NCBI GenBank assembly: GCA_036971475.1
Contig: JBAIZL010000003.1
Span: 88,942,542 to 89,006,541, forward strand
Length of the DNA: 64,000 bases
Direction: 5' to 3'
Source: Prosapia bicincta
Lineage: Eukaryota > Arthropoda > Insecta > Hemiptera > Cercopidae
Below, one piece after another: positions 1 through 11,500 of the stretch. The notes below the pieces were generated by a model. That model worked only from the letters and a program-made list of their open reading frames with translations. It was not told the DNA's origin and ran no database searches. The position numbers and the translations under genes are program-made. How positions within the stretch are numbered: the stretch's first letter is position 1; every line of letters begins with the position of its first letter.

Positions 1-1391
1 GAACTAGTTTTGCCGACGGTGGTAGATTTTTAATCATGGAGTATACAATATCGTCCGGGCCTGGAGCAGAATCCTTCGTTGAGAGAGCTGACTCTAGTTC
101 ATCGATAGAGAAATGGATATTAAACAAGAATCCCCAGACACTCCAACAGTGAAAGGTAAGGCTTCCTGTTTACGTTTGTACACTAGAAAGCGTCCTTGTA
201 TGCAGAGGATGAGGAATGTTTTGAGAACGATAATGCTAGCACATTGGCAATTTCCTCACAGTCCGTGGTTATAACTCCATCCGGATGCCTAAATGAAATT
301 AATGCCATCGGAACGGAAATGCCACAGACTGATTGTAATTTCTTCCATACTGTGGATGGAGCTGTAGTTCTTGTAATTGTGCCAATGTACTGCAACCATT
401 ATTCTCGTTCACTTTGCCTAAATATTCTCCGTGCTTTCGCACGGAAGATTTTATATTTTTCCAGGTTTTCACTCGTTGGATGTCTCTTGAACTGGTTCAG
501 AGTTTTTCTCTGTTGACGAAGGATCACAGTGCACTCATCATTCCACCACGGAACAGGTGGTCGTCGTGGTTTGGATGGGGTTTTCGGAATTGCCTTTCCG
601 GCGGCATTCAAAACGGTTTTTGTAAATGAATTGACAATGTCATCAATGGGAGCCAAGTAATCCACGTCCAGTGATTCTAGATCTTGTGAAAATTGTTCCC
701 AGTTGGCTTTTTTCAGGATCCAATGGGGATGTCGAACACAACAGGGTGAGGAGTCACACAAAGAGATCTCAATAGGAATGTGGTCGCTACTGTAAAGATC
801 AGGCAATGCTGACCATTTTAGCCTTGTAGCCAAGGCAGGACTGCATAATGACAAGTCTACAGCTGTCCATCCACCTGTTGACGCTGCTAAATGTGTCGGA
901 GAACCGTCATTTAGCAGGTATAAATCCAGTTCCGATCTGATGCTTTCGGTCAGATTACCTCGCGGGTTGAATTCTGGGGAACCCCATGAAACATGGTGGG
1001 CATTGAAATCGCCCACTAATAAAACTAAGTCGGTAACTGATTTATAAGGTCAACAAGATCTCTCTGTTGCAGGTTGTCACTTGGTGGGAGATAGACACAA
1101 CAAGAGTGAGTTTGTATGGAACAGGTGTTTGAATTGCCACTGCTTGTAAGGGAGTTATTAAGCTCGCAGGAACGGCGTCGACACAGTTACAGGCCAGAAT
1201 AGCTACGCCACCTCTAGCTCGATTTTCTGTAACGAAGTCCGATCTGTTAGATAGAAATTGTGCTATTCATGGAGATGTGTCTCTTGAATACAGATGTACA
1301 TAGGAGACACATCTCTTACAATTATTTTGAGATCCTCAATGTGACTTTTAACACAGTTAATGTTCCACTGAATTACTGTTATTAAGAACAT
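1..1391 (-). mobile_element. Jockey-type LINE fragment, endonuclease plus start of RT
   Basis: Read on the minus strand from an ATG at 1391, the frame gives ITVIQWNINC, ICIQETHL, GDFNAHHVSWGS and SSDHIPIEI, which are the motifs of an APE-type endonuclease. After it come a linker and, near position 1, a stretch ending APGPDDIVYSMIKNLPPSA that begins the reverse transcriptase. Several frameshifts and stops (for example near 1020 and at 182) break it. The element runs off the left edge of the window. Confidence 0.9.
399..1016 (-). pseudogene. Jockey endonuclease and linker, open part
   Basis: Longest intact stretch (205 codons) of the LINE ORF2. It starts at GDFNAHH (endonuclease block) and includes TAVDLSLCSP and SSDHIPIEI, the latter with the catalytic Asp-His. 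It continues through the basic linker to the RT. A frameshift upstream separates it from the endonuclease N-terminus at 1017-1391, and a shift near 396 separates it from the next piece at 183-395. Confidence 0.85.
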
Positions 1392-1869
1392 GAAATGTAC
1401 CAAATGCAGTGAATACAGCATCCGTAAAGCCGGTAACAACGATTAAAAAAAGGAAAAAGTTGGTTTAGCCATTTTTTTAAATGCGTGGCTTAGCGTCGTT
1501 ACAGTCGCACACACCTACTCAAGCGAGACAGACGTACTTCAGAATTGGCCCATAAAATTTAACGAATTTAAACTTAGTGGGGGAGTGTTAGTCTCGAATT
1601 CAATTAACACTACAAAATACTTTCAAGAAAATTAATTAAAACTATTTATTGAAAAAGATCTTATTAAATATTTTGATAAAGGCTGAAAAGTGGAATCTGC
1701 AATCTAAAACACTTAAGTATCTAGGCTAGATCCATTACTACATTTTGAAATTTTGCAAAAAGACATTTATAAAAGAAAAGAAAACAGTGACTTTTATTAT
1801 AAAATTAAACTATAAAAGAAAACATTTAGAAAGAATATTAAGGAACAATTTCACTTAGAAATAAATTAA
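1392..1869. other. AT-rich stretch, no gene seen
   Basis: Upstream of the LINE fragment. No open frame, terminal repeat or recognisable element; possibly residual 5' sequence of the LINE. Confidence 0.5.
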
Positions 1870-2080
1870 TTTGTAACATAGTTTATAATATTTATAGCTT
1901 AGATTTTTTTTGATCTTGTACTTTAGAGTGCCAAATAAGATTTCATTATTCAAAATTTAAAACCTACCAGATAACCCGAGATTAAGAGAGCTTGTGCTAA
2001 ACCAAAATTAAAATCAATTTAGGCTAAATTAAATAAAAATTATTGCTGCCCAAAAGAGAAATACAATTTAAAATAATAAG
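1870..2080 (+). mobile_element. Diverged relative of the 14-19 kb LTR
   Basis: Shares blocks in the same order with the R/U5 region of the LTR at 14069-15272: GTGCCAA, ATTATTCAAAATTTA, ACCCGAGAT and AAGAGAGCT. It is old and truncated; ends unclear. Confidence 0.6.
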
Positions 2081-3086
2081 TCTTATTATAATAGAGGAAA
2101 CTTATAGTAAATTTGTAAAACTTTAAAAAAAAAAAAAAATTGTAATTTATTAATAGAACTTATAATTGTTAAGAAAGTGTTTTAAATGATACATTAAACT
2201 TGTTATTAAAAAAGAAAGCTCTAGAATATTTATTTATCTTAAAATAAATTAGAAAATTTACTAACCTACCTTGATTGAAATTATTAAAAAAAAATATATA
2301 TTTTAAAGAATCATTTATTCATTAATAATTGTAATAAAACAAAAATTATTACAATATATATATATATATATATTATAATTAAAAACCCACAAAATTTTTA
2401 TATAAAATATAAAGATTAATTATTGAAATAAATAAAGAAAAATAATTCAATATTTTTAAAATTTCATTTATTGTACAATATAAAATTTTATCTTTTGTAT
2501 TAAACACAAATTATACAATTATTACTTACATATCAGAATTTAAATATATACACTATATACAATGTCAAAGAGAGAGGAAAAATTATTTAATTTTGACACA
2601 GTTAAAGTTAGTTTCTTCATTTTTCATTTAAAAATATTAATTCTTCCGCTATAATTTGGTGCATCAGTAATTTCAAGAAACTTTGGTTTAGGGTGGATAC
2701 AGCTTTGTAGAATTCATAGTCTGGAAAAAATATATAAGTACATGTAATTAAATAAATGTCTCACCAGTATTTTTATTTTACATTGTGATGTTATATATCA
2801 TGCAATCATGAAAGTGCTGGAGGAATTTTTTTTTTAATAATGATAAGAGAAGAAGAAAACTAAAGATTTTAAAAAAATACATTCAAGTAATTGAACAATC
2901 AGAGAAAGCCATTTCTTTGGTTATATTGACATGGTTTTGATTATATTGATAATATATTGAAATTCTTTTATATTGAATCATTCATTGTTTCCTTGATGTT
3001 AATATCTATGAACTCTTTTTCCCTTCTGAATGTTTACTTCTATACTACAAGTGTTGCAACACAAAAAAAACACACACACACATTCA
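2081..3086. other. Very AT-rich non-coding, includes (AT)n at about 2352-2373
   Basis: Poly-A and poly-T runs and a short TA microsatellite. No coding or element signal recognised. Confidence 0.5.
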
Positions 3087-3775
3087 AATAATTTACTGTT
3101 AGACAATGCACTGTCACATCCCAATAAAGATCAACTGTGGTCTGATGATATCCGTGCTTTATTTCTACCTGCAAATGTTACATTCCTAATCCAGCCAATG
3201 GATCAGGGTGTTCTGGAATGTATGAACAAATTACAGATGTTACCTTTAACAATATCTCTTCGAAACGACTGAAAGGGAAGAAAGCATTGTAGGCTTTCTA
3301 GGGAAAAAATTCAGTTAAGGAAATTGTGTACTTGTGAGCCGAATCATGGAACGAAGTAAAAGAAGAAATATTAAGTAAGTCATGCAATAAAGTCCTCAAA
3401 CATAATAAAACTTTTGACTGTGTTATTGATCCACAAGAAGAAACATATTTGACATTTCTTATCAAGAAACTTCCAACTTATGAAAATGTTGACGTAAGTA
3501 CGTCAATAAGTAAGGACAGAAATGTCTGATAAGCAGATGTAGAAGACACTTTATAACTTCTTCCAAAAAATGTAGCAACCATGATGAACAATGTAACATT
3601 AATTTATGTAAGTACTGTAATCAATACAGTTCTATAAACGTATTTTGTGCATTCTTAATTATAATTTTAGGGTTCTATAGAACTCCTATTTTTTTATCTA
3701 ATGCACTGGAACATATTTCCGTATAATCCGAAGCGGTCTCGGTTCCCTCTACCTCGAGTTATTGAGACTCTACTG
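3087..3775 (+). mobile_element. Tigger/pogo transposon, 3' relic
   Basis: The frame from about 3087 encodes [12 protein letters not shown] (third-region catalytic Asp), then [21 protein letters not shown], a hallmark of Tigger/Jerky transposases. After a shift near 3270, AESWNEVKEEILSKS and PTYENVDVS continue the C-terminus. The right end matches the pogo-type terminal repeat (GAGACTCTACTG at 3764-3775, then TA). The left end is missing. The same 3' end occurs inverted at 29026. Confidence 0.85.
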
Positions 3776-3777
3776 TA

Positions 3778-4802
3778 TTTTCAAATATAGCAACAATGTA
3801 TCTGTTTATAGTAAGTTTGATATAAGTATTTTTTAAAATTAATTATTTTTCTAAATTTTATATACTTTAAAGCTGTTTTTGTATCTTGTTTTAAATAATA
3901 TGATAAATAACGAACTTTAATAATTTTCATTAAAATCAAACTCTATTATTTGCTACATTTTTCAAAAATGTATTAAAAATACTTTAAAAAAATGATGTGC
4001 AAATGTAAAATTGTACATTTATTTACCACAAAATGTGAGAAGTTTAACAGGAACAAATGAGTGCACAGTTTTGTCTGTATCCTTCAGTCTTACCAAACGC
4101 TCATTTAATTTCGTCAACCATAACGTACTTGAGGTCCTTGTAAAATTAACAAATACTAGAATGGTTGAGCTGGTAGTAGGCTTCATGAAATCAACCTTAA
4201 ACATAATAACAATCCCAATTAAATAAACTGAAATTTCTGGAATTTAAAACTACCAAATATAGAGCATAATAAATTTACCGTTTTGTTTTTCCTGGAAGTA
4301 AAATAAATAAAAAAGTACAGCAAAACTCAGGACCTATAAAATCACAAGATATACAATTATTCAAAATTTTACCAAACATTAAATAGAACTGACATTTCAG
4401 GAGATGTCTTTTATTATCATTTTCAACTGTAACTTGGAATTATTAACAGGACCCACCTCCACAAACAACTGTCCTCATTTAGACAAAAAGTGATTCTAGA
4501 GGAAGTGTTTACAGGTCAACTATCATATGTTGAAGTGTGTACATGTAAACTAGTAGCTTAAGTTAAATATGACACCAAATAATATTTAAAAGAAGAAACT
4601 TGAGCTGGAAATTTCATTAAATAAAAACTAATACAAAATAATCAGTAACACTTAATTTTTAATATTATTAAATATGGGTAACATGCTTTGTCATAATTAA
4701 ACTTGGTTTTTAAGTTTTATTATTGGTCTTCAGGACAATATTTCAAGATTTAGTTGTTGTTCAAAGACAATTTTTGTTTCTAATTGTTATAAAAAATACA
4801 AA
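3778..4802. other. AT-rich, no feature seen
   Basis: About 1 kb between the Tigger relic and a hAT MITE. The short open frame at 4011-4226 has no recognisable content. Confidence 0.5.
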
Positions 4803-4810
4803 TAAGGTAC

Positions 4811-5564
4811 CAGTGGCGGCTCCTGCCCAATTACATTGGTGGGGCTCATGACAAGGGGTCTAGACCCCGCAGATTTACGAGGTGCGGAGACAATTTTGAA
4901 ATTTGATACCCATTTAACTCGTTTTACACTCTAAGCACCTACAACTTTCATTAAGTTATACTTATTGATTAATATATTAACATTGCTATAACTAATAGAC
5001 GTATTACGGTGTGATTTACGAAATGTTGCTAGGTTGGGTAGTTAAGTGATTGCCTATGCTAAAGCGTCGAGTACTCAACGAGTAGTGTGAATCAAGTTTT
5101 ACTTTTAAAAGTATATTAGGCCACTGTGTATGCGCATCAAAGGATCTATAAATGGAAACATTGTGAGAACATTACAAATAAGCCTACAATGCTGCTTCCT
5201 AAATCATATAGCATTGTAGTAGCAGCACTGATTAGTCATTTCTCAACACATGCACATGGCTACGGGACTCCATCCCAGGCCACCCGTAATACGCGCGTTG
5301 AGTGACGTCACCGCACGGTTTTGGCTGTTTCAGCTTATTCCACGCACACTCAATGCACTAGTCTGGGGCTCTCTGCTGTGAGCCCCGCACGGAGCTTGCG
5401 GCTAATTTCGTGCGTTAACTGCTAAATATTTTATGGTTTTAACATTGCTTAAATAATTCTAAGCTTTTCTTAACCTAATTTAAGACAAATGAATATTAAT
5501 TAAAAATTAATTTTTGTAATTGGGAGGGCTGCGCCCCAGAGCCCTTTTGGACAAACCGCCACTG
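4811..5564. mobile_element. hAT-type MITE, 754 bp, with 8-bp TSD
   Basis: Ends CAGTGGCGG and CCGCCACTG are inverted. They are flanked by a perfect 8-bp direct repeat TAAGGTAC (4803-4810 and 5565-5572), the hAT target-site length. No transposase; the interior is GC-richer than the surroundings. Confidence 0.9.
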
Positions 5565-5921
5565 TAAGGTACCTATACTTCTTACACCTAAAATAAAATA
5601 AAAACGTTAAAAGAAGCAATATGTATATGGGAGTATCTATACTTGATTATATAAATTGGTTTAAATTTGGTATAACTTGACCACTTTGAATACAAATCCT
5701 AACTCATAAAAATGTGTACAGCTGGGAAATATTCCTGAGAGAACCAATAAATCAATTTTATTGTTTCATTAATTTTTTTCCCCAACAAAAATTCTATATT
5801 TAATTATGCCAATGACTAGGTTATTTTCTGCCAGAGCTAGACTACATAGAATGTATGTTAAGATAAGTTATATTAAGAAATATGACAGAAGGCCTAAAGT
5901 TAATGTTCAGAAAATGGAGTA

Positions 5922-6793
5922 CAGTAAACTCCCGATTATCCGTGGAATAGGGTGGCCCGGCCACGCTGGATAACGAATTTCCCGGATAATCCGCTATGAA
6001 CAAAGAATACGCAAAACGATCGATAATCGATTATTATACCATAAGTTACACAAATAATGACCCCGTTTAATGCAATTCACAAATAATCTTCAGAGATCAA
6101 TATAAATACAGAAAATAATTTAAAATGTCGATGTATTTGATGGATTATAACATGTACATTTATATGTCTAACTATTTACAATACGTACATAAGTATATGT
6201 CAAAAGTAAGTATGTATGTACATATGTAATTTCCTTTACACAAAATACTTTCACTTTTTAACAAAAAAATCTGTCACTTTCGTCTGTTTTTTGTGAGCAT
6301 TGATTTAGCTTTAATAAGCGATCTAAATTTCTTGAGAACCATTTTATCGCAAAGTGTCTACTTCTATCACTAAGCCATAAAGACCGATAATGTATATGAC
6401 AGACATGGATAAGCATATGTCACGTCCTAGACTATTTATAGCCGAGATTAGCTGACATTTGTTTACAATCTTATGATTCACATTAGGTTTTCGGGCGTCC
6501 AAGCATTTTGTCATTGTCTCTTATATACAGTAGTCTGCTTGCCCCTTTTATTTCACTGGCCCGCGTCGGGATGCTTCCCTTTAAATGTAAAAATTAGTAC
6601 GTACATATTTACATATCTATTCCATTCATCTTAACTTCTATTAAGGCTTATATGTATTTATGTCGTAATTCACCGTTTGGAATTTTAAACACGAATCTGA
6701 TTGGAATAAAAATTGGAAATTTGAATAACAATAGCAGACCCCGGATAATCCGCAAACCGGGTAATCCGCCCACGGATAATCGGGAGTTTACTG
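5922..6793. mobile_element. Pogo-type non-autonomous element, 872 bp
   Basis: Perfect inverted ends of at least 24 bp beginning CAGTAAACTCCCGATTATCC, with TA on each side (5920-5921, 6794-6795). Extra CGGATAAT-type motifs occur just inside both ends. No transposase frame. An interior segment recurs inverted at 63585-63770. Confidence 0.9.
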
Positions 6794-6795
6794 TA

Positions 6796-8496
6796 TATGA
6801 TAGACAATTCAAGATAGCTTTTATAACCATAAAAGGCAATTCAATTGAAAACAGGTTTGTAAATTTAAATATCATGGTGCCAAGGTAAATTGCAAAGGGT
6901 TGGTAGTACCAACTTGAAGTATAGAACTGAACAAAATATTTGAACTCAGTTAGGTAAACAGTTCTTAAGGCTTGAAAATTTTAGTCCTACAAAAACATTT
7001 ACCAATAAAACGTTTAAAAGATTTTAAAAACTATTTTAACCGTTACTGTTAAATACAGGTCAGTGAACTCAGATAATTGGTTCTACCTCTTCATAATCCA
7101 AGATGGCTCAGAAAAGCCTGTAATATTTAACTGGAAACTTATTTGTTAAATATAATAAACAGATTTAATATCATTTTGCAGAATAGAATTAATTTCTATT
7201 TCTAAATTTGTTAGTTACCTAACACTTTTTACCCTTTCATTGCCTTAATGATAGAAATGGCTTGCTACAAGCATTCAATTACAATGAAAGTTTTTGTCAG
7301 AATAATTTTATTGGGCCTTCATATGTCTACCACATAAACATAACATATACACAGGTACAAAAATAAACAGGAAAATAACTGGTGGAATCCATTTGCTCAT
7401 ATGTGTACCTTGAAAAGGCTAAATGCTATTTTTTTAGAGAATTTAAGCATTTTTATTTAAAAATTCTTTTATGCATTCAAAGATTTTTTAAAAATTGATT
7501 TACATGACTCCGTGGCATACAACATACACTTTTCAAGAGTTTTAATGTGTTATAGGCAATGAAACCATATAATAGAATTTAAAAGTAATTTAAAAAATGT
7601 TGGATGAAGAACTAGATAAATTTAAACCTAATATAGTTATTTTAGTAATTTGATTAAAATATTCAGCCATTTTTAACAATCTTGTTTTATAAGAAGCAGC
7701 TGTAGGATTTTAGTTGCATCCTTCAGATGTGAGCTTATGCTTCATATGCTCTCTATAGCCCGTGCAATCATCAATCTCAACAAGAACTTTCTTTTGATCT
7801 GACATTCCTGTCATTAATAGTATGTTTCAAAGGTCAAAAATTACAAAATGAGCAGGACAGTTGTCAAATATCTTTGAATTCAGAAGTACATTCGATGATC
7901 TCATTTTCAAAAAGTTATAAAACCATCCACATTTTATTTGATTAATATTTGACAGAAATGTCTGATGTTTTTGAAACACTGGTGTTATTGAATTTTGCGA
8001 TTAACAGTAGTTTTATCGTCAGTAAGCTTTTAATCTTCATTACCAGCAAGACTAATAGCCTTTCATTGAGAAATTTTCTACCAATACATTTTCCTGTTTT
8101 AAATTTTAAAGTTCAGTCTTAAATCAATTTACAAATGAGTCTTATCCTCAAGAACTGAAGATGACTTCTGCTAAATATCATGCTGTCAACGTGATCCATA
8201 CACTTTCCACCCAGTTGTTGGTGATGATTTTGATGAAGACAGCTCATAATTAATAAGTGTTAAGAGTACACTTAGGTGCTTGAAACATTCTGGTGAAGGA
8301 GAGATGAGACAAATTTTACTTCGGTTCATCTACTTCAGCGAAACACTGCACAATATTTCTATTGCTTAAAACACTGTGGCATAGCTTGGTCCAGATGTTC
8401 ATGCTGAGGTTACCTCAACTTTTTCCTGATGATTCATTCTGTTTCTGCATTTAACAACTTCTTTCTATCTGGAAGGAATGATCACTGAAGAAAGCC
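6796..8496. other. Region downstream of CMTR2, no further gene
   Basis: Would contain the CMTR2 3' UTR in antisense; TTTATT at about 7936 could be its poly(A) signal read on the minus strand. Frames 3' of the exon-12 TGA are broken. Confidence 0.4.
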
Positions 8497-8580
8497 TCAT
8501 TTTTCGTACACAACATCTTTTTTTTTCTTTCCTTTCTCTCCCAGGCAAATGAAGAAAATGTATTCTTCTGCAGTAAGTAC
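8497..8580 (-). CDS. CMTR2: CMTR2 exon 12 (terminal, stop TGA)
   Basis: 28 codons including TGA, after a 115-bp intron with acceptor [23 protein letters not shown] fits the last strand of the second Rossmann domain. The human protein runs about 95 residues further; here the frame stops at VVYEK. Either this is a short native C-terminus or a further exon was missed. Confidence 0.62.
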   Translation of the reverse strand, partial: VLTAEEYIFFICLGEKGKKKKDVVYEK

Positions 8581-11500
8581 CTGAAGATTATTTTGAAAAA
8601 ATATTTACTGACTAGTTAGATGCAACAAAACGTGGGAGCTATTTTACTTAAGATAGAAAACTAATGTTTAAAATATATTTTACATAAAAACTCACGTGGT
8701 TAAAAGACTGAGCAAGCAGGTAGATAAAACCAACAGAAAACTGTGTTAGTAAAGATAAACCAATGAGGCAAAAGGAGTCATTTTCCTTTAAATTTTCAAC
8801 CTCTTTAGAGACTTCCAATACACATTGCCTTTGAGCTTCATCCACGTCGCTTTCCCAAGAATAATGTGAAACATCGCACTTTCTAAATCCAGGAAATAAT
8901 TCCGACAGATCGCTAAAACAAAATAATGTTTAAGGTTGGTCAAATACAAGTATAATTAAATTTTCACCGGGACAAAAATAATTCATCATTCTATAACTAT
9001 AAAACTTGTAAGTTTTAAATGTGAGCAATTTAACCATAAAAAATTGTATGTGAATTAGAAATGTTATTTAACTTAGTAATATATTGTTTGTTTTTATGAA
9101 ATAGACATATATGAGGGGCTACAAGAAGTTTGGGGAATTCGAATATCGCCAAAAATATTCGTAGTTTGACCTGCTGTCATTAGATATAGGTAAGAATACA
9201 GTTTGTGAATCAGTATTTCAGAAGCTGTGATGAAGAGAGTCTACATAATTTAATTTTATATGTTGTATTTCAATGTTTCAGCAATTGCTAAATGGTAGAT
9301 ATAAAGAGCAAAGAACCTATATAAAATTTTGTATCAAGCATAAAAACTAGCCACAGAAACCCATCAGATACTAGTGAATAGATTTGCCGAGAAAGTAAAA
9401 CTTTGTTGTGGTGGACAAATGACAGTCAACGACATAGAAGGTTCAGGATGACTGTAAAGTTTTTTTTTTTACATCAAAGGCATTTTTATTCATAAGGAAT
9501 TTGTTCTCCTTGTCAAACTGTCAATGGGAATTTTTATTATGAAATTTTTAAGCAGTTACATGAAAGCATTAGGTGGAAATATTCAGATCAGTAGGCTAAC
9601 AACAGCTGGGTTTTGCACTATGACCAAGCACCTGCAAACACATCCCTTTGGAATTTTTTGGCTTCCAAACAGATGATAGTGGTTCCTAACGCAATCTATT
9701 TATCTGACTTACCCGGCACAACTTTTTCCTCCAAAATTTATTGAATTGAAAGGCTGTAATTTTAAAACAATTTAGGAGATCCGGGAAAAAATTCAGTATC
9801 TGCTTTGAACATTTACGCTTGCAGACTTCCAGGTTTGGATGGAATCATAAAAAAAATGCTGGGATCATGGTATCAATTCTCAAATGAAATATTTTGAAAA
9901 GTGGAAATTATGGAGTGATTATAAACTATTTTAATGGTAAAATTCCATTAAATCCATTATTGATAGCACCTGGTATAGATACTAAAATATGTAAGATATT
10001 TTGGATACACTCCATTCCTTCTCAATTAGAAACAAGAACATAATGGATAGACATAATGCATGAGGGTGCATCATAGGGCAGAGATATGCGAGGTGTGGCT
10101 AGAAAATAAATGAACTGAAGTTGTAAAAGAATTTTATGTTCAACTTTTTACAATTTACTGATATGTAAGGAGGGCCTTAAAATTATTTCCCTCCTTAGCC
10201 TCTACACCAAAACATGCAAATTTTTAACTGAGCAAAGCAATGCTGTAGATCAGTTTTCGTAACCCTGCTCAAAATTCTTACCACTTTCTTTTACTATTTC
10301 AATGTGAAACTTCATTCTTTTCAAAGCTGTCTAGACATAATGGATGATGTGCATCATAGGGGAGATATATAAGATGTGCCTAGAAAATAAATGAACTGAA
10401 GCTGAAAAAGAACTTTATATTCAAGGTTTTTACATTTCACTGTTATCTCCTTCAAATGGCTCCCATCCTTGGCCTCTACACCAATTCATGCGGATTTTCA
10501 ACTGAGCGAAGCAGTTACTGTAGATTATTTTTCCTAAGCTCGGTCAAAACTTAAATCCCTTTCATTTAATACTTCAGTCCAATACCTCATTCCTTTTAGT
10601 AACTGATAACTAACAGATATGGATGGAGTTTATGTAGAGTTATATGGATATTGTAATACATATTTTTAACTTAAAAACGTTTTATATATTATAATTACAT
10701 GCTTGACTTATTAATTACAGTGCTCTCATTTTTGAGCTTTTTAAAAAGACTGTAGGTTATTGTAGTAGAGAACTTAATTGTAGTAGGCGTGTGTGAACTT
10801 CATTGTTACGTGGTGTAATGGTACTGTTCTAATTTCAGTTTCACTGTGGGTTAGTTTTGGTCCATATTGGGATTAATTTTGTCTATGGCATTGAACAATG
10901 TATCACTTTTTATTTTATGTGTACTGTTTGTTTATTATATTATTCTTTTGTTTATTAAATTTTTAGTTGTTCCCAGATTGTTATTTTTAGGCCTTTTTGT
11001 ACTTTTTTTTTATTAGAGTATGTTCTCTGGCTTAGGGTTGAATTGTGTTTGGTTTGATACATGCTCTAAAGCAGGGATGTCCAACTGGCGGCCTGCGGCC
11101 CGCCATGTCAATTTACGTGGCCCGCAAAATCTTATTAGATAGAAAATTACTTAAAATCCCTTTATTTTAACAGGGATCTAATAATTTAATGAAAAAACTT
11201 ATATCAAACACAGCATTTGTAATTAAAATATTTACTCATATTTTGAGGTATAGCAGACGGACAGAATTTTAACTTTGATTCACAAAGAAATTTGGGAGAG
11301 TTGATTACTTAATTGTAGACAATGATGGAAAACTGCAGTGTTTGGTGTGCATGAAAGTTGTGTCAGTGCCTGAGGGAATATAATGTGAGAAGACATTACT
11401 CAACATTGCATGAAAATAAGTATGATACATATACAGATGAAAGTCGGTGTACATTAGTTGCAGATTTGAAGAAAAAGTTTTAACAACAAACAGATGTGCA

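Noticed and set aside
8100..8496. Possible continuation of the CMTR2 C-terminus
   Set aside because: Faint similarity only, with several stops in every frame.
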